Counted from the first letter of the stretch, positions 31,901 to 41,052 are shown. The stretch: 64,000 nt of DNA from Pseudomonas piscis (GCF_009380155.1 NZ_WHUV01000005.1:496001-560000); one strand, 5' to 3'. Numbers and translations: made by a program. Notes: generated from the letters alone by a model not told the origin.

Positions 31901-34069
31901 TCAGAAGCGCGTTTGCAGCGCCAGCTCGAAGGTCCGCGGTGCCCCCAGGTACAGTTGGGTCGGCGCGGTGCTACGGGCGTATACCCGGTCGGTGAGGTTG
32001 CGTACCCGGGCGGTGACCCGGGTATCGGCATCGACCCGATAGCCGACGAAGGCGCCGAAGATCGCGTAGCCCGGGGCATAGCGGGTGTTGGCCGCGTTGG
32101 CGTACATCGACGACACATAGCGGCTGTCGGCCCCCACCTGCCAGGACGGGTCCAGGTCGTAGGTCAACCACAGGTTGGCCACCTTCTCGGGAATGTTCGT
32201 GGGACGGTTGCCCTTGCGCGATACCGGCCGGCCGCCGACGTTTTCATAGAACTCGTCGTACTGCGCATCGACATAGGCGAAGTTGCCCTCGGCCAGAAGC
32301 TTGGGCGTGACCCGCAGCGACGCCGCCAGCTCGACCCCGCGGGAAGACTGCTGGCCCACCGGCTGGCTATTGCCGGGGTTGGCCGGGTCGGCGGTGGACA
32401 GGTTCTTGCGTTCGATGCGGTAGGCCGCCAGGGTGGCCGAGCCGCGCCCTTCGAGGAAGTCGAACTTGCTGCCGATTTCCCACTGGTTGCCGGTGCTCAG
32501 GTCGAAGTCGCGCACCTGGCCATAGCTGGCGGTGGTGAGGACCCCAGAGGGCGGATCGGCGGCGGTGCTGTATTGCACATAGACATTGGCCGTCGGGGTC
32601 AGCTCGTAGACCAGCCCCAGGCGCCCGGTGGTGGGCCGGTACTTGCGCTGGAAGAATGCCGGGTTGGCAGCGTTGACGGCCCGGTAGTTGGTCACTTCCA
32701 GGTCGATCTGGTCATGGCGCAGGCCACTGAGCAAGGACAGGCGCTCGCTGAGTTGCAGGCGGTTTTCCAGGAACAGCGCCCAGGTGTCCACCTGGTTGCG
32801 CCGGTTCTTGTCGAAGCTGCGGCGCACTCCGGGCAGGTCCCAGAAGCTGCCGGGCTCGAAGCGGTCCGGATCGAGCTGGTCGCCCGGGCCCGGCAGGGAC
32901 AGCGGGTAGTTGCTCATGACGTTGTGGCTGTAGTCGATGCCCGTCGACCATTGGCTGTCCAGGCCGAACACATTGCCCTGATGCAGCAGTTCGAAGCGAT
33001 TGCCGTTGAGCTCCTGGGCATGGCGCTGGAGCAAGGTGCCGGAACGGATCACCCGGGAGTTGTCGGCGTTGTAGGCGTAGTTCTCGACGTTGCGGTATTC
33101 GCGATCGGCGTTGTAGTGGTACAGGGTGTTGCGCAGCGAGGTGGCGTCATCGAGCTGGTAGTCGATGATCGAGCGCAACCAGCGCACCCGCTGCTCGTAG
33201 CGACCGTCGTCGACGTTGTAGTTCTCGAAGCGCCGGCTGCGCTGCACTTGCATCTTGCCCTCCAGCGGCGCCAGGGCCGGGGTTCCCCAGTAGGGACTGT
33301 CGACACGCTCGTCCTGGTATTCGAAGGCCAGGGTGTGGGACAGCTGGTCATTGATATCCGTCAGCAGGGAAAAGGCCAGGGTCCAGGCATCGCGTTGCTC
33401 GCGGTCGATGTAGCCGTTGCTGGTGCTGTGGTTGAAGTCCAGCCGCGCGTAGTGCCGGGGGCCCGGTCCGGCGTTGAGGGCGTGGTTGAAACCCAGGGAC
33501 AGGGCGCGGCTGTCGTAGGAGCCGTAGCTGATCCGCCCTTCGTTGAACGACTCGCTGCGCGAGGCCAGCTTGGTGATGTAGTTGATGGAACCACCCACGG
33601 CCCCGGCGCCGTAGAGAAAACTCGAGGGCCCGCCCACCGCCTCGACCCGATCGTAGATCCAGCTGTCCACCGGCCGCGCGGCGATGGAGTCGTACTGCAC
33701 GCTGATGCCATTGAACAACTGGGTGATCTGCGGCCCGGAGAAGCCACGATAGGACACGAATCCCGGGATACCCGGCGACGAAGCGGCGTTCATGCCCGGC
33801 ATGCCCAGTAGTACATCCTGGGTCGTGGCAGCACCGCGCTGCTCGATCTGCTGGCGCTCGACCACGCTGATCGACGCCGGGGTCTGCCTGGGGGTCAGGC
33901 CCAGGCGCGAACCGGTGGTGCCCTGGGTATCGAGTTGCAGGCCGAACTTCTTCTGTTCATCGGCGCTGATGCGCATCTGCGGCAGTTCCAGCGTGCCCTC
34001 GGCCAGGGCATTGAAAGACAGGGCGCAGCACAGCGCCGCGCAGCTTGGAGAGCGATACAGGTACTTCAT
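31901..34069 (-). CDS. TonB-dependent siderophore-type receptor
   Basis: 722 residues. The signal peptide ends near FNALA. The plug starts with LTPRQTPASISVVERQQIEQ, and GPSSFLYGAGAVGGSINYIT is the classical plug motif. The C-terminus (RNLTDRVYARSTAPTQLYLG, ALQTRF, terminal Phe) is typical. There is no STN domain, so it does not signal through a FecR-type protein. The ligand is unknown. DUF2946 upstream and PepSY downstream form one operon. Similar DUF2946 proteins occur beside copper receptors, so copper should be considered alongside siderophores. Confidence 0.87.
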   Translation of the reverse strand: MKYLYRSPSCAALCCALSFNALAEGTLELPQMRISADEQKKFGLQLDTQGTTGSRLGLTPRQTPASISVVERQQIEQRGAATTQDVLLGMPGMNAASSPGIPGFVSYRGFSGPQITQLFNGISVQYDSIAARPVDSWIYDRVEAVGGPSSFLYGAGAVGGSINYITKLASRSESFNEGRISYGSYDSRALSLGFNHALNAGPGPRHYARLDFNHSTSNGYIDREQRDAWTLAFSLLTDINDQLSHTLAFEYQDERVDSPYWGTPALAPLEGKMQVQRSRRFENYNVDDGRYEQRVRWLRSIIDYQLDDATSLRNTLYHYNADREYRNVENYAYNADNSRVIRSGTLLQRHAQELNGNRFELLHQGNVFGLDSQWSTGIDYSHNVMSNYPLSLPGPGDQLDPDRFEPGSFWDLPGVRRSFDKNRRNQVDTWALFLENRLQLSERLSLLSGLRHDQIDLEVTNYRAVNAANPAFFQRKYRPTTGRLGLVYELTPTANVYVQYSTAADPPSGVLTTASYGQVRDFDLSTGNQWEIGSKFDFLEGRGSATLAAYRIERKNLSTADPANPGNSQPVGQQSSRGVELAASLRVTPKLLAEGNFAYVDAQYDEFYENVGGRPVSRKGNRPTNIPEKVANLWLTYDLDPSWQVGADSRYVSSMYANAANTRYAPGYAIFGAFVGYRVDADTRVTARVRNLTDRVYARSTAPTQLYLGAPRTFELALQTRF

Positions 34070-34187
34070 AGTCTCGGACTCGGAAAAAACCATCGAATGC
34101 CGCCCGCCCGTGGCCACGCGAACGCGCGCACGGCAACAGGCCAGGGACGGCAATGAGGCGACCGCGATGGGTCGCCGGGGAGCCAGG

Positions 34188-34571
34188 TCAGCTCAGAGGG
34201 GGAGCCCGAGGGTTGAGGGGCGGCCAGCCATAGCGTGGCGGCGCCTTGTCATGCTGCGCGACCTTGGGTCGTTGCAGGCGCTGGCGACGCAACAGCCAGG
34301 CCAGGCAGAACAGCAGCCCCAGGCCCAGGGTGACGGCCGAGCACAACGGGCAGACCAGGGTATTGAGCCAGCCGGCACCTGCCTGGTCGCTGAAGTCGGT
34401 GTCCACCGCCGGGCCCTGGTTGCCCAGGGCGGAGCAGAACTGCCCGCCTACGCCATTGAGCTCCAGCCCGGCCACCTGGCCATGACCCAAGCCGCAGACG
34501 AACACGTTGAACAGCACGCAGAAATACAGCGTCCAGGCAACGTAGCGGCGATAGGGTGAGGTGCGAGTCAT
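34188..34571 (-). CDS. DUF2946-family small membrane protein
   Basis: 127 residues. TM1 at ~11-32 (AWTLYFCVLFNVFVCGLGHG) and TM2 at ~73-93 (LCSAVTLGLGLLFCLAWLLR) flank a periplasmic loop containing C-P-L-C and another Cys (GGQFCSALGNQG). The basic, Pro-rich tail is cytoplasmic. The family is linked by neighbourhood to metal-receptor genes. It is the first gene of the operon, 118 bases before the TonB receptor. The function is unknown; the C-x-x-C motif suggests metal or redox chemistry, which is inference. Confidence 0.7.
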   Translation of the reverse strand: MTRTSPYRRYVAWTLYFCVLFNVFVCGLGHGQVAGLELNGVGGQFCSALGNQGPAVDTDFSDQAGAGWLNTLVCPLCSAVTLGLGLLFCLAWLLRRQRLQRPKVAQHDKAPPRYGWPPLNPRAPPLS

Positions 34572-34659
34572 GGGGCGCAAGGTTAACAGCCGGCAACGCC
34601 GTGGAAAATCACCGTTACATTTTTCGTCACCCCATCCACTGCGCCAGGTGTCCCTGCTG

Positions 34660-34815
34660 CCGCAGGCTCGGTACGAGCCGCCGGGGCTTACGCGTTCAAC
34701 CTGAAACACTGCGATGGCGGGCGCTGCGCACCCGGTCGCAGCCTCGCCCGCTCGGCAGCGGCTACAAGGGCTGGCACGGCTTGGTGTAGCCGCTGCCGCA
34801 GGCAGCGTACGACTC
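34660..34815. repeat. Cluster of REP elements between DUF2946 and usp genes
   Basis: Three REP ends occur here. They are CTGCTGCCGCAGGCTCGG near 34660, GCTCGGCAGCGGCTACA (34750-34766), and TAGCCGCTGCCGCAGGCAGC from 34787. Between the first two lies CGGGCGCTGCGCACCCGGTC, almost identical to the copy near 38488. Nothing else is seen in this 293-base gap. Confidence 0.7.
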
Positions 34816-34864
34816 GGCACGAGCGGATCATGCGCTCAGCCAGGGATACCGCGCTGGCGGGCGA

Positions 34865-35776
34865 TCATTCGCGGTCCTGGGACTTCACCGCCAGGATGCT
34901 GCCCGGCATCGAATACAACGCTCGCTCGGTGGTGCTGCCGATCAGCCGGCCAAAACCGCTGCGGTGCACGGTGCCCATGACCACGGCGTCCACCAGGTAC
35001 TCGTCGACGAACTGGGCGATGCCCGGGACCGGTGGTCCCATGATGAAGTGGCGAAACTCCTGGGGCACGTTGTGCGCGTCTCCCAGGCGCTCGAACTCCT
35101 TGTGCAGGGAATCACGCAACTCGTCCAGGCAACTGGCGCTCCAGGCTGTGGAAGCCACCGGCGCCACGCCGTCGAGCATCGGCATCAGGTCATAGGCATA
35201 CAGCAGGTGCAACTGCGCGTCGCACTGCAAGGCCAGGGCATTGGCGGTGCGGATGATCTGGGCATTGAGGCCGCTGATCTGGGTATCGGACTGGGCCGGG
35301 TCCACCGCCGCGACGATCCGCCGTGGCAGGTTGTTCGGCGCATCGTTGACCAGGTGCACCGGCACCGGGGCGTCGCGCAGCAGGTGGCAGTCCAGCGGTG
35401 TGACGAAGACCCGCTTGAGCGCCGATTCCAGGGTCACGTCCTTGATCAGCAGGTCAGGCTGGAACTCGGCGATGTAGTCCAGCATGTCCTTGAGCACCTG
35501 GGTGCTCCAGACCACCTGGGTGCTGACTTCCACCCCCTGCTCGCGCATCCATTGCGCCTCCACTTGCAGCCAGCGCTCATGGCGTTGCAGATAGGCCTGG
35601 CGCTCGCTGTCCTCCAGGTGTTCTTCCCACAGGTAAGTGCGCGCTGGCGGTTCGACGAACACCAGGGCATGCAGCTTGGCGCCACTGGCCCGGGCCAGGG
35701 CGGCGGCCCGGCGGGCGGCGGGTGACTGGTGCTGCTGGGGATCGGCGATCAGCAGCAGACGCTGGTACTGGCTCAT
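34865..35776 (-). CDS. Tandem universal stress protein (UspE-like)
   Basis: 303 residues with two Usp domains (~3-150 and ~155-300). The first starts YQRLLLIADPQQHQSPAARR. The second ends with the nucleotide-binding type signature VMGTVHRSGFGRLIGSTTER followed by LAVKSQ. Tandem cytoplasmic Usp proteins of this size resemble UspE and the anaerobic-stress Usps of pseudomonads. AAGGAGGTG lies upstream of ATG 35776. Only the second domain shows G-x2-G-x9-G(S/T), suggesting that one half binds ATP. Confidence 0.87.
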   Translation of the reverse strand: MSQYQRLLLIADPQQHQSPAARRAAALARASGAKLHALVFVEPPARTYLWEEHLEDSERQAYLQRHERWLQVEAQWMREQGVEVSTQVVWSTQVLKDMLDYIAEFQPDLLIKDVTLESALKRVFVTPLDCHLLRDAPVPVHLVNDAPNNLPRRIVAAVDPAQSDTQISGLNAQIIRTANALALQCDAQLHLLYAYDLMPMLDGVAPVASTAWSASCLDELRDSLHKEFERLGDAHNVPQEFRHFIMGPPVPGIAQFVDEYLVDAVVMGTVHRSGFGRLIGSTTERALYSMPGSILAVKSQDRE

Positions 35777-35873
35777 GGTGCACCTCCTTGTTGGGCAGTG
35801 GCCTCGAGTGTCGAGCCTGGCAGCCACGAACGCCTTGATACGCATCAACGGCGCCAGCGCTTCTCCATCAAGA

Positions 35874-37001
35874 CTAGCGGCGCAAGCCCGGCAAGCACAG
35901 CAACAGGGCCATTGCGCCGCACAGGCACAGGCTCGCCCCCAGGGCCTGGCCCCAGCCCACCAGCAGCAATCCGGCACCGATCAACAAGTAATAGAACAGG
36001 CCGAACAAGGCCCCGGCACTGCCCAGCCGGTCGCTGTAGGCGGTCAGGGCCGAACCGAGGATATTCGGGATCGCCAGGCCGAAACCCAGCACCACACCGC
36101 CCATGGGCAACACCAGCCACAGGCTGTGTTGCAAAGCCAGTACTCCCAACCCCCCGGCCAGCACCGCCAGGGCCGCCAGCACCAGCAGCCGGGCACTCTG
36201 CCAACCGCGCCCGAGCAGCCAGCGATTGCACCAGGCGCCACAACCGGAGCCCAGGGCCAGCAACGCGCCGCTGTAGCCGAACCATTGCTCGCCCTGCCCC
36301 AATTGGCGGAACAGGAAGGGACCCAGGCTGTAGTAGCTGAGCAACGCGATGTTGAACGCCGCCACCAGCAGCGCCGAGCGCCAGATACCAGGGTCGCGCA
36401 GCATCTGCCACAGGGTCCCGGCCAGGGGCGCCAGGGGCTGGGCCGACGGCCGGGTTTCCGGCAGCGCCCGGGCACAACAGGCCAGCAGTATCAGGGCCAG
36501 TACCAACAGGGCCGCCAAAGCCCCGCGATACCCCAGGGCCTGGGTCAGGCCCGAACCGGCGAACAGGCCAATGGCCGGGCTGGCCGCCAGCACCATGCCG
36601 ACCAGGGAAAATACCCGGGCCAGTTCACGCCCCTGGAACAGGTCCCGCAACAAGGTCTGGGTCACCACCGAGCCAGCCGCCACGCCCACGGCGGCCAGGG
36701 CCTGGCAGCACAAGAAGGCAGCGAAGTTGCTCGCCAGCAGCCCCAGGCACTGGGCCAGGGCATACAGGGCCAGGCCGCCCAGCAAGGCCGGGCGTCGGCC
36801 CCAGCGATCGCTCAGGCGGCCCCACAAGACGACGCCCGGGGCAAACCCCAGAATGAATACCGAAAGGCTCTGGGCCGCCTGCTCCGCAGGCACGTCGAAG
36901 GCCTGGCCGACATCGGCCAGGGCCGGGCTGTAGAGGGTCTGGGCGATCTGCGGAAACATCAGCAAAACCATGGCCAGGGGCAATAAGGTACGGGGATTCA
37001 T
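35874..37001 (-). CDS. MFS efflux transporter (Bcr/CflA/YdhP-like)
   Basis: 375 residues, about twelve hydrophobic segments. GRLSDRWGRRPALLGGLALY is the MFS motif A after TM2. TLYSPALADVGQAFDVPAEQ and SVVTQTLLRDLFQGRELARV match the Bcr/CflA drug-resistance branch. The start at ATG 37001 fits TM1 (PLAMVLLMFPQIAQ); longer open frames run into the AraC promoter region. It is divergent from an AraC-type regulator by 97 bases, suggesting local control of efflux. Confidence 0.82.
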   Translation of the reverse strand: MNPRTLLPLAMVLLMFPQIAQTLYSPALADVGQAFDVPAEQAAQSLSVFILGFAPGVVLWGRLSDRWGRRPALLGGLALYALAQCLGLLASNFAAFLCCQALAAVGVAAGSVVTQTLLRDLFQGRELARVFSLVGMVLAASPAIGLFAGSGLTQALGYRGALAALLVLALILLACCARALPETRPSAQPLAPLAGTLWQMLRDPGIWRSALLVAAFNIALLSYYSLGPFLFRQLGQGEQWFGYSGALLALGSGCGAWCNRWLLGRGWQSARLLVLAALAVLAGGLGVLALQHSLWLVLPMGGVVLGFGLAIPNILGSALTAYSDRLGSAGALFGLFYYLLIGAGLLLVGWGQALGASLCLCGAMALLLCLPGLRR

Positions 37002-37098
37002 CAGGCTGCTCGGCAAGAAAAACACGCCGGCGATTCTAGGCAGGCGGCATTGGCGTATTATCGAAATCTTGCCAATAAACATCGGAAAACAGACAACC

Positions 37099-37863
37099 AT
37101 GGCATGGCTCGAGCCCCAGGCCCGCTTCGACCCGGACGCCTTCACCACCCCAGTGATCGGCATCGCCGCAACCCTGGGCGATCACGACTCCGGCCTGCAC
37201 CAGCACCAGCGCGGCCAGTTGCTGTACACCCGCCAGGGCTGCACGCGCATCACCCTGGCCGACCGCCTGTGCCTGCTGCCGCCCTCACGAGCGGCATGGA
37301 TACCCTCCGGCGTCCGCCATCGCGCCCAGATGCAGCAAAGCGTGGACTACCGCTCGCTGTACTTCTGCCGCGAACTGGCCCCGCGGCTGCCAGCGGAGGT
37401 GGCGGTGATCGAGGTCAGCCCACTGTTGCATGCGGTGCTGGAGCCCATGGCCCAGGCCGCCTTCGATTGTGACTGGAGCCAGGGGCGCTACCCGCACCTG
37501 CTGGGCCTGTGTCTCGAGGAAATCGCTACGGCCGCGCGCCAACCGCTGTCCTTGCCCCTGCCCCGGGACAAACGCCTGCGACCTCTGCTGGACGACCTGC
37601 AAAGCCTGCCGCCGGAACTGCAGGTGCTGGCGACCCGGGTGGGCGCCAGCAGCCGGACCATCGGCCGCATTTTCCAGCGCGAGACTGGCCTGGGCTACCA
37701 GCAGTGGCGCCAGCAATGGCGGCTGATGCGGGCCATCGAATTGCTCGCCACCGGTCGCAGCATCAGCTACAGCGCCTTCGAACTGGGCTTTGCCAGCGAC
37801 AGCATCTTCATCGCCTTCTTCAAGGCCATGACCGGTACCACGCCTCGCGCCTACTTCAAGTGA
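37099..37863 (+). CDS. AraC-family regulator with cupin N-domain
   Basis: 254 residues. The sensor half contains HDSGLHQHQRGQLLYTRQGC, ITLADRLCLLPPSRAAWIPS and GVRHRAQM; the HTH half contains VGASSRTIGRIFQRETGLGY, QQWRQQWRLMRAIELLATGR and LGFASDSIFIAFFKAMTGTT. The architecture equals NimR-type regulators that control divergent efflux genes, and a divergent MFS gene is present. The start at ATG 37099 aligns with the family length. The inducer is unknown. Confidence 0.87.
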   Translation: MAWLEPQARFDPDAFTTPVIGIAATLGDHDSGLHQHQRGQLLYTRQGCTRITLADRLCLLPPSRAAWIPSGVRHRAQMQQSVDYRSLYFCRELAPRLPAEVAVIEVSPLLHAVLEPMAQAAFDCDWSQGRYPHLLGLCLEEIATAARQPLSLPLPRDKRLRPLLDDLQSLPPELQVLATRVGASSRTIGRIFQRETGLGYQQWRQQWRLMRAIELLATGRSISYSAFELGFASDSIFIAFFKAMTGTTPRAYFK

Positions 37864-37874
37864 GGCTCGGCGCC

Positions 37875-38315
37875 TCAGGCCTGGGGCAACTTGCGAAAAC
37901 CCACCGCCAGGCGGTTCCAACTGTTGATGGTGGAGATCGCCATGGTCAGGTCGACGCATTCGCTGGGGCTGAACTGGCCGGCCAACAGCTCGTAGTCGGC
38001 GTCCGGTGCCTGGGTCTCGCTGAGCCGGGTCAGGGCTTCGGTCCAGGCCAGGGCGGCGCGCTCGCGCGCAGTGAAGAACGGGCTTTCGCGCCAGACCGCC
38101 ACGGCGAACAAGCGGCGCTCGGTCTCCCCTTGCTTGAGGGCATCCAGGCTGTGCATGTCGACACAGAAGGCACAGCCGTTGACCTGCGAGGCCCGCAGCT
38201 TGACCAACTCGATCAGGGATTTTTCCAGTGGCAGCCGTGAAACCGCGGCCTCCAGGGCGAGCATGGCCTTGAGGGCGTTGGGCGAAGCGGTATAGAAATC
38301 CAGGCGTGGTTGCAT
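37875..38315 (-). CDS. Carboxymuconolactone decarboxylase/AhpD-family protein
   Basis: 146 residues. SQVNGCAFCVDMHSLDALKQ contains the C-x-x-C...H redox motif of AhpD-like peroxidase proteins. EKSLIELVKLRASQ before it and TARERAALAWTEALTRLSET after it are typical of this family. A role in peroxide or hydroperoxide reduction is the usual inference, with the reductant unknown. It is convergent with the AraC gene, 11 bases away. Confidence 0.85.
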   Translation of the reverse strand: MQPRLDFYTASPNALKAMLALEAAVSRLPLEKSLIELVKLRASQVNGCAFCVDMHSLDALKQGETERRLFAVAVWRESPFFTARERAALAWTEALTRLSETQAPDADYELLAGQFSPSECVDLTMAISTINSWNRLAVGFRKLPQA

Positions 38316-38421
38316 GGGGTGGCTCCAGTTCAGTCAAGATGCCGCCACGTTACGCCGCCCCCAAGTGCCGACCAATGGCCAATCCCCGGGAACTTGGCTA
38401 GACCAATGCCTGGTGCTTCGT

Positions 38422-38537
38422 GTAGCCGTATGACCTGCCAGCCCGCATCGTCGGCGCGGTTTGTGCGATAGGCCTGCGAGCGCGTACCGGCGGGCGCTGC
38501 GCACCCGGTCGCAGCCTCGCCAGCTCGGCAGCGCTAC
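38422..38537. repeat. REP-type inverted pair
   Basis: TAGCCGTATGACCTGCC... (from 38422) is a degenerate left end. CGGGCGCTGCGCACCCGGTC then GCCAGCTCGGCAGCGCTACA (to 38537) is the right half, nearly identical to the copies at 34740 and 40240. It lies downstream of the MscS gene. Confidence 0.6.
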
Positions 38538-38576
38538 AGGGACTGGCGCGGCTGCGGGATGGTCTGTCGGCGCGCC

Positions 38577-40019
38577 TCAGGTGCGGCTACGCAGCCATTG
38601 CATGAAGCCCTTTTTCAGCACCGGCTTGGGTTGGGCCTGGGTCAGGCTCTGGGCCATATGCCGACGGAAATCCAGCAGGTTCTTCATGGCTTCGTTGATG
38701 TCGTGGCGGGCATCCAGGCACGGTTTGAGGAACTCGTTGTCGATGCGGTACAGGCTGCAGAAGGTCTTGGCCGAGAACTGCGCCAGGGTCGCCTCCTCGG
38801 ACACCACTCCAGCCTCGCCGATCACCTCGCCCGGCCCCATGCGTCCAGCCTCGAACGGCTGGCCTTCGCGCTGCATGGTCACCGACACCACTCCAGACTC
38901 GATGATGAACAAATGATCGCTGACCTCGCCGGCCGGCAGGATGACCTCGCCGGCACGGAAGGTCTGCAACTGCATGTTCTGGCTGAAGGTGTCCTTCTCC
39001 TCCTGGCGCAGGGTGGAAAAGATGCTCGAGGTGTCCAGCAGCGCCCGGGGCCGGGATGCGCCCGCCGCTTGGCTGGCCTCGTTGCTGGACAACAGGCTGA
39101 CGCCACTGGCCTGCAGATGACGGAACGCCAGGTCGAACAGTTGATTACGCACTTCGCGTTTTTGCCCCATGCTGGCGACGAAACCGCTGATCTCGTACTC
39201 CGCGCCAGTGCTGCTGGTGCTTTTCATGGCGACGCTGGCAGCCGGGCTGGCCAACAGGAACCGGCAGCCCAGGGTCGCGCGCTCCAGGGCCTCGATGACC
39301 TTCTGCGGCCGGGCATGGGGGCTGACCTGCAGGCTCACCGCCACCCCATGGACATCGCTGGGCCGGCTGAAGTTGGTGATCTTGGCCTTGGAGGCCAGGG
39401 AGTTGGGGATCACCACCATGCTGCCCTGAGAGGTCTGCAGCCGGGTGGCTCGCCAGTCGATGTCCAGCACCCGTCCCTCGGTGCCGTCGATGGCGATCCA
39501 GTCATCGATCTGGTAGGGCTTGGTGGTGTTGAGCACGATCCCGGAAAACAGGTCGCTGAGGGTGCTTTGCAACGCCAGGCCGACGATGATCGCCAAGGCC
39601 CCGGAGGTCGCCAGCACGCCCTTGACCGGCAGTTCCAGCACATAGGCCAGGGCGGCGATGATGGCGACCAGGAAGATCAGCGCCCCCATCAAGTCCTGCA
39701 GCAACCGTCCGGTATGACCGACCTGCTGCATCATCAGGGTGCCCAGCAATACGGTCAGGGTCCGCGCGCCGAACAGCCACCAGCCGATCTCCAGGCCAGT
39801 GGCGGCCAGGTGCAGCGGTACATCGTCCGGCCAGGGCGCAGCTTGCAGGGGGTTCATGCCCTGGTTGAACAGCATCAGGCTGTAGAGGCAGAAGATCAGC
39901 ACCCGCACCGCCAGTTTCCAGTACTCGCCTCGGGCGCCTATCACCCGCCAGAGCACGATATCCAGGAACAGCAGGAACAACGCGGCCAACAACGGATGGT
40001 CGGTGAACAGGGAAAACAT
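38577..40019 (-). CDS. MscS-type channel fused to a cyclic-nucleotide-binding-like domain
   Basis: 480 residues. Four N-terminal TM segments (about 8-25, 35-52, 85-105 and 110-140) precede the MscS pore helix and beta domain (SGALAIIVGLALQSTLSDLF, GRVLDIDWRATRLQTSQGSM, VVIPNSLASKAKITNF). The last ~150 residues are a cNMP-binding fold (FRAGEVILPAGEVSDHLFII, ESGVVSVTM and GPGEVIGEAGVVSEEATLAQ). The fusion predicts a channel gated or tuned by a nucleotide. The ligand-binding Glu/Arg pair should be checked, as FGE-R-A is altered to IGEAGV. GGAGC precedes ATG 40019. Confidence 0.85.
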   Translation of the reverse strand: MFSLFTDHPLLAALFLLFLDIVLWRVIGARGEYWKLAVRVLIFCLYSLMLFNQGMNPLQAAPWPDDVPLHLAATGLEIGWWLFGARTLTVLLGTLMMQQVGHTGRLLQDLMGALIFLVAIIAALAYVLELPVKGVLATSGALAIIVGLALQSTLSDLFSGIVLNTTKPYQIDDWIAIDGTEGRVLDIDWRATRLQTSQGSMVVIPNSLASKAKITNFSRPSDVHGVAVSLQVSPHARPQKVIEALERATLGCRFLLASPAASVAMKSTSSTGAEYEISGFVASMGQKREVRNQLFDLAFRHLQASGVSLLSSNEASQAAGASRPRALLDTSSIFSTLRQEEKDTFSQNMQLQTFRAGEVILPAGEVSDHLFIIESGVVSVTMQREGQPFEAGRMGPGEVIGEAGVVSEEATLAQFSAKTFCSLYRIDNEFLKPCLDARHDINEAMKNLLDFRRHMAQSLTQAQPKPVLKKGFMQWLRSRT

Positions 40020-40151
40020 CGAGGCGCTCCGGCAAGACGAGGACGGCAAGATCGCACGAAAGGGCTTGCAGCAGGTATAGCCGCAAAAGCCGGGCATGGA
40101 GGGAAAGAGATCAGCCGCCGGGATACGGCGGCTTCAGGGGCCTATCAGGCG

Positions 40152-40274
40152 TAGCCGCTGCCACAGGCTGCGCCCGGTTCGGCACGAGCTGCCCAACTTG
40201 CCTGGGTAATGAACCCCGCGCATTGGCGAGTGCTGCGCGCCCGGTCGCAGCCTCACGGGCTCGGCAGCGGCTAC
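40152..40274. repeat. REP-type inverted pair
   Basis: TAGCCGCTGCCACAGGCTGC (from 40152) is inverted against GGGCTCGGCAGCGGCTAC (to 40274), with the shared internal CGCGCCCGGTCGCAGCCTC. It lies between the MscS start and the end of ycaC. Confidence 0.75.
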
Positions 40275-40284
40275 CAGGACCGGC

Positions 40285-40911
40285 TTACTTGCCCTGGGTC
40301 AGGGTGTTGTAGCTGGTCATCAGGTTGCGGTAGTCAGGGATGTGGTTGGAGAACAAGGTGCCCAGACCCTCGATGTCGTTGCGCCAGTCACGATGCAGCT
40401 CGCAGGCCAGGCCGAACCAGGTCATCAGTTGGGCGCCGGCGGCGGACATGCGGTTCCAGGCCGAGTCGCGGGTCAGTTCATTGAAGGTACCGGAGGCATC
40501 GGTGACCACGAACACCTCGAACCCCTCTTCCAGGGCCGAGAGCGCCGGGAAGGCCACGCAGACTTCGGTCACCACGCCGGCGATGATCAGTTGCTTCTTG
40601 CCGGTGGCCTTGACCGCCTTGACGAAGTCCTCGTTGTCCCAGGCATTGATCTGGCCAGGACGGGCGATGTACGGCGCATCGGGGAACAGCGTCTTCAGTT
40701 CGGGCACCAGCGGGCCATTGGGGCCGGTTTCGAAACTGGTGGTGAGGATGGTCGGCAGCTTGAAGTACTTGGCCAGGTCGCCCAGGGCCAGGACGTTGTT
40801 CTTGAAGCGATCGGGGTCGATATCGCGCACCAGCGACAGCAAGCCGGCCTGGTGGTCTACCAGCAGAACGGCAGCGTTGTCCTTGTCCAGGCGTTTGTAA
40901 GCAGTAGTCAT
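40285..40911 (-). CDS. ycaC: Isochorismatase-family hydrolase, YcaC-like
   Basis: 208 residues. The catalytic triad of cysteine hydrolases is seen as Asp in LLVDHQAGLL, Lys in the central region and Cys in IIAGVVTEVCVAFPALSALE. SAAGAQLMTWFGLACELHRD W and the C-terminal NLMTSYN match YcaC. YcaC forms an octameric ring in other bacteria; its natural substrate is unknown. The gene stands alone with a well-defined ATG at 40911. Confidence 0.85.
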   Translation of the reverse strand: MTTAYKRLDKDNAAVLLVDHQAGLLSLVRDIDPDRFKNNVLALGDLAKYFKLPTILTTSFETGPNGPLVPELKTLFPDAPYIARPGQINAWDNEDFVKAVKATGKKQLIIAGVVTEVCVAFPALSALEEGFEVFVVTDASGTFNELTRDSAWNRMSAAGAQLMTWFGLACELHRDWRNDIEGLGTLFSNHIPDYRNLMTSYNTLTQGK

Positions 40912-41052
40912 GATGAAGTCCTCGCTAATGATCGATGCCGGGCAATCCGGCCTGAGTTAAACCCGTGGAGCCCATCCGTGCTTGACGGTGGGTCACGGGG
41001 TACAGCACGCGACGCGCAAGAGTTGCCCTGCGAGCCGCGCCAGCGCTGCCGG

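Noticed and set aside
35637..36986. A 449-codon open frame antisense to the usp and MFS genes
   Set aside because: Gln/Gly/Ala-rich shadow of two clear genes on the minus strand.
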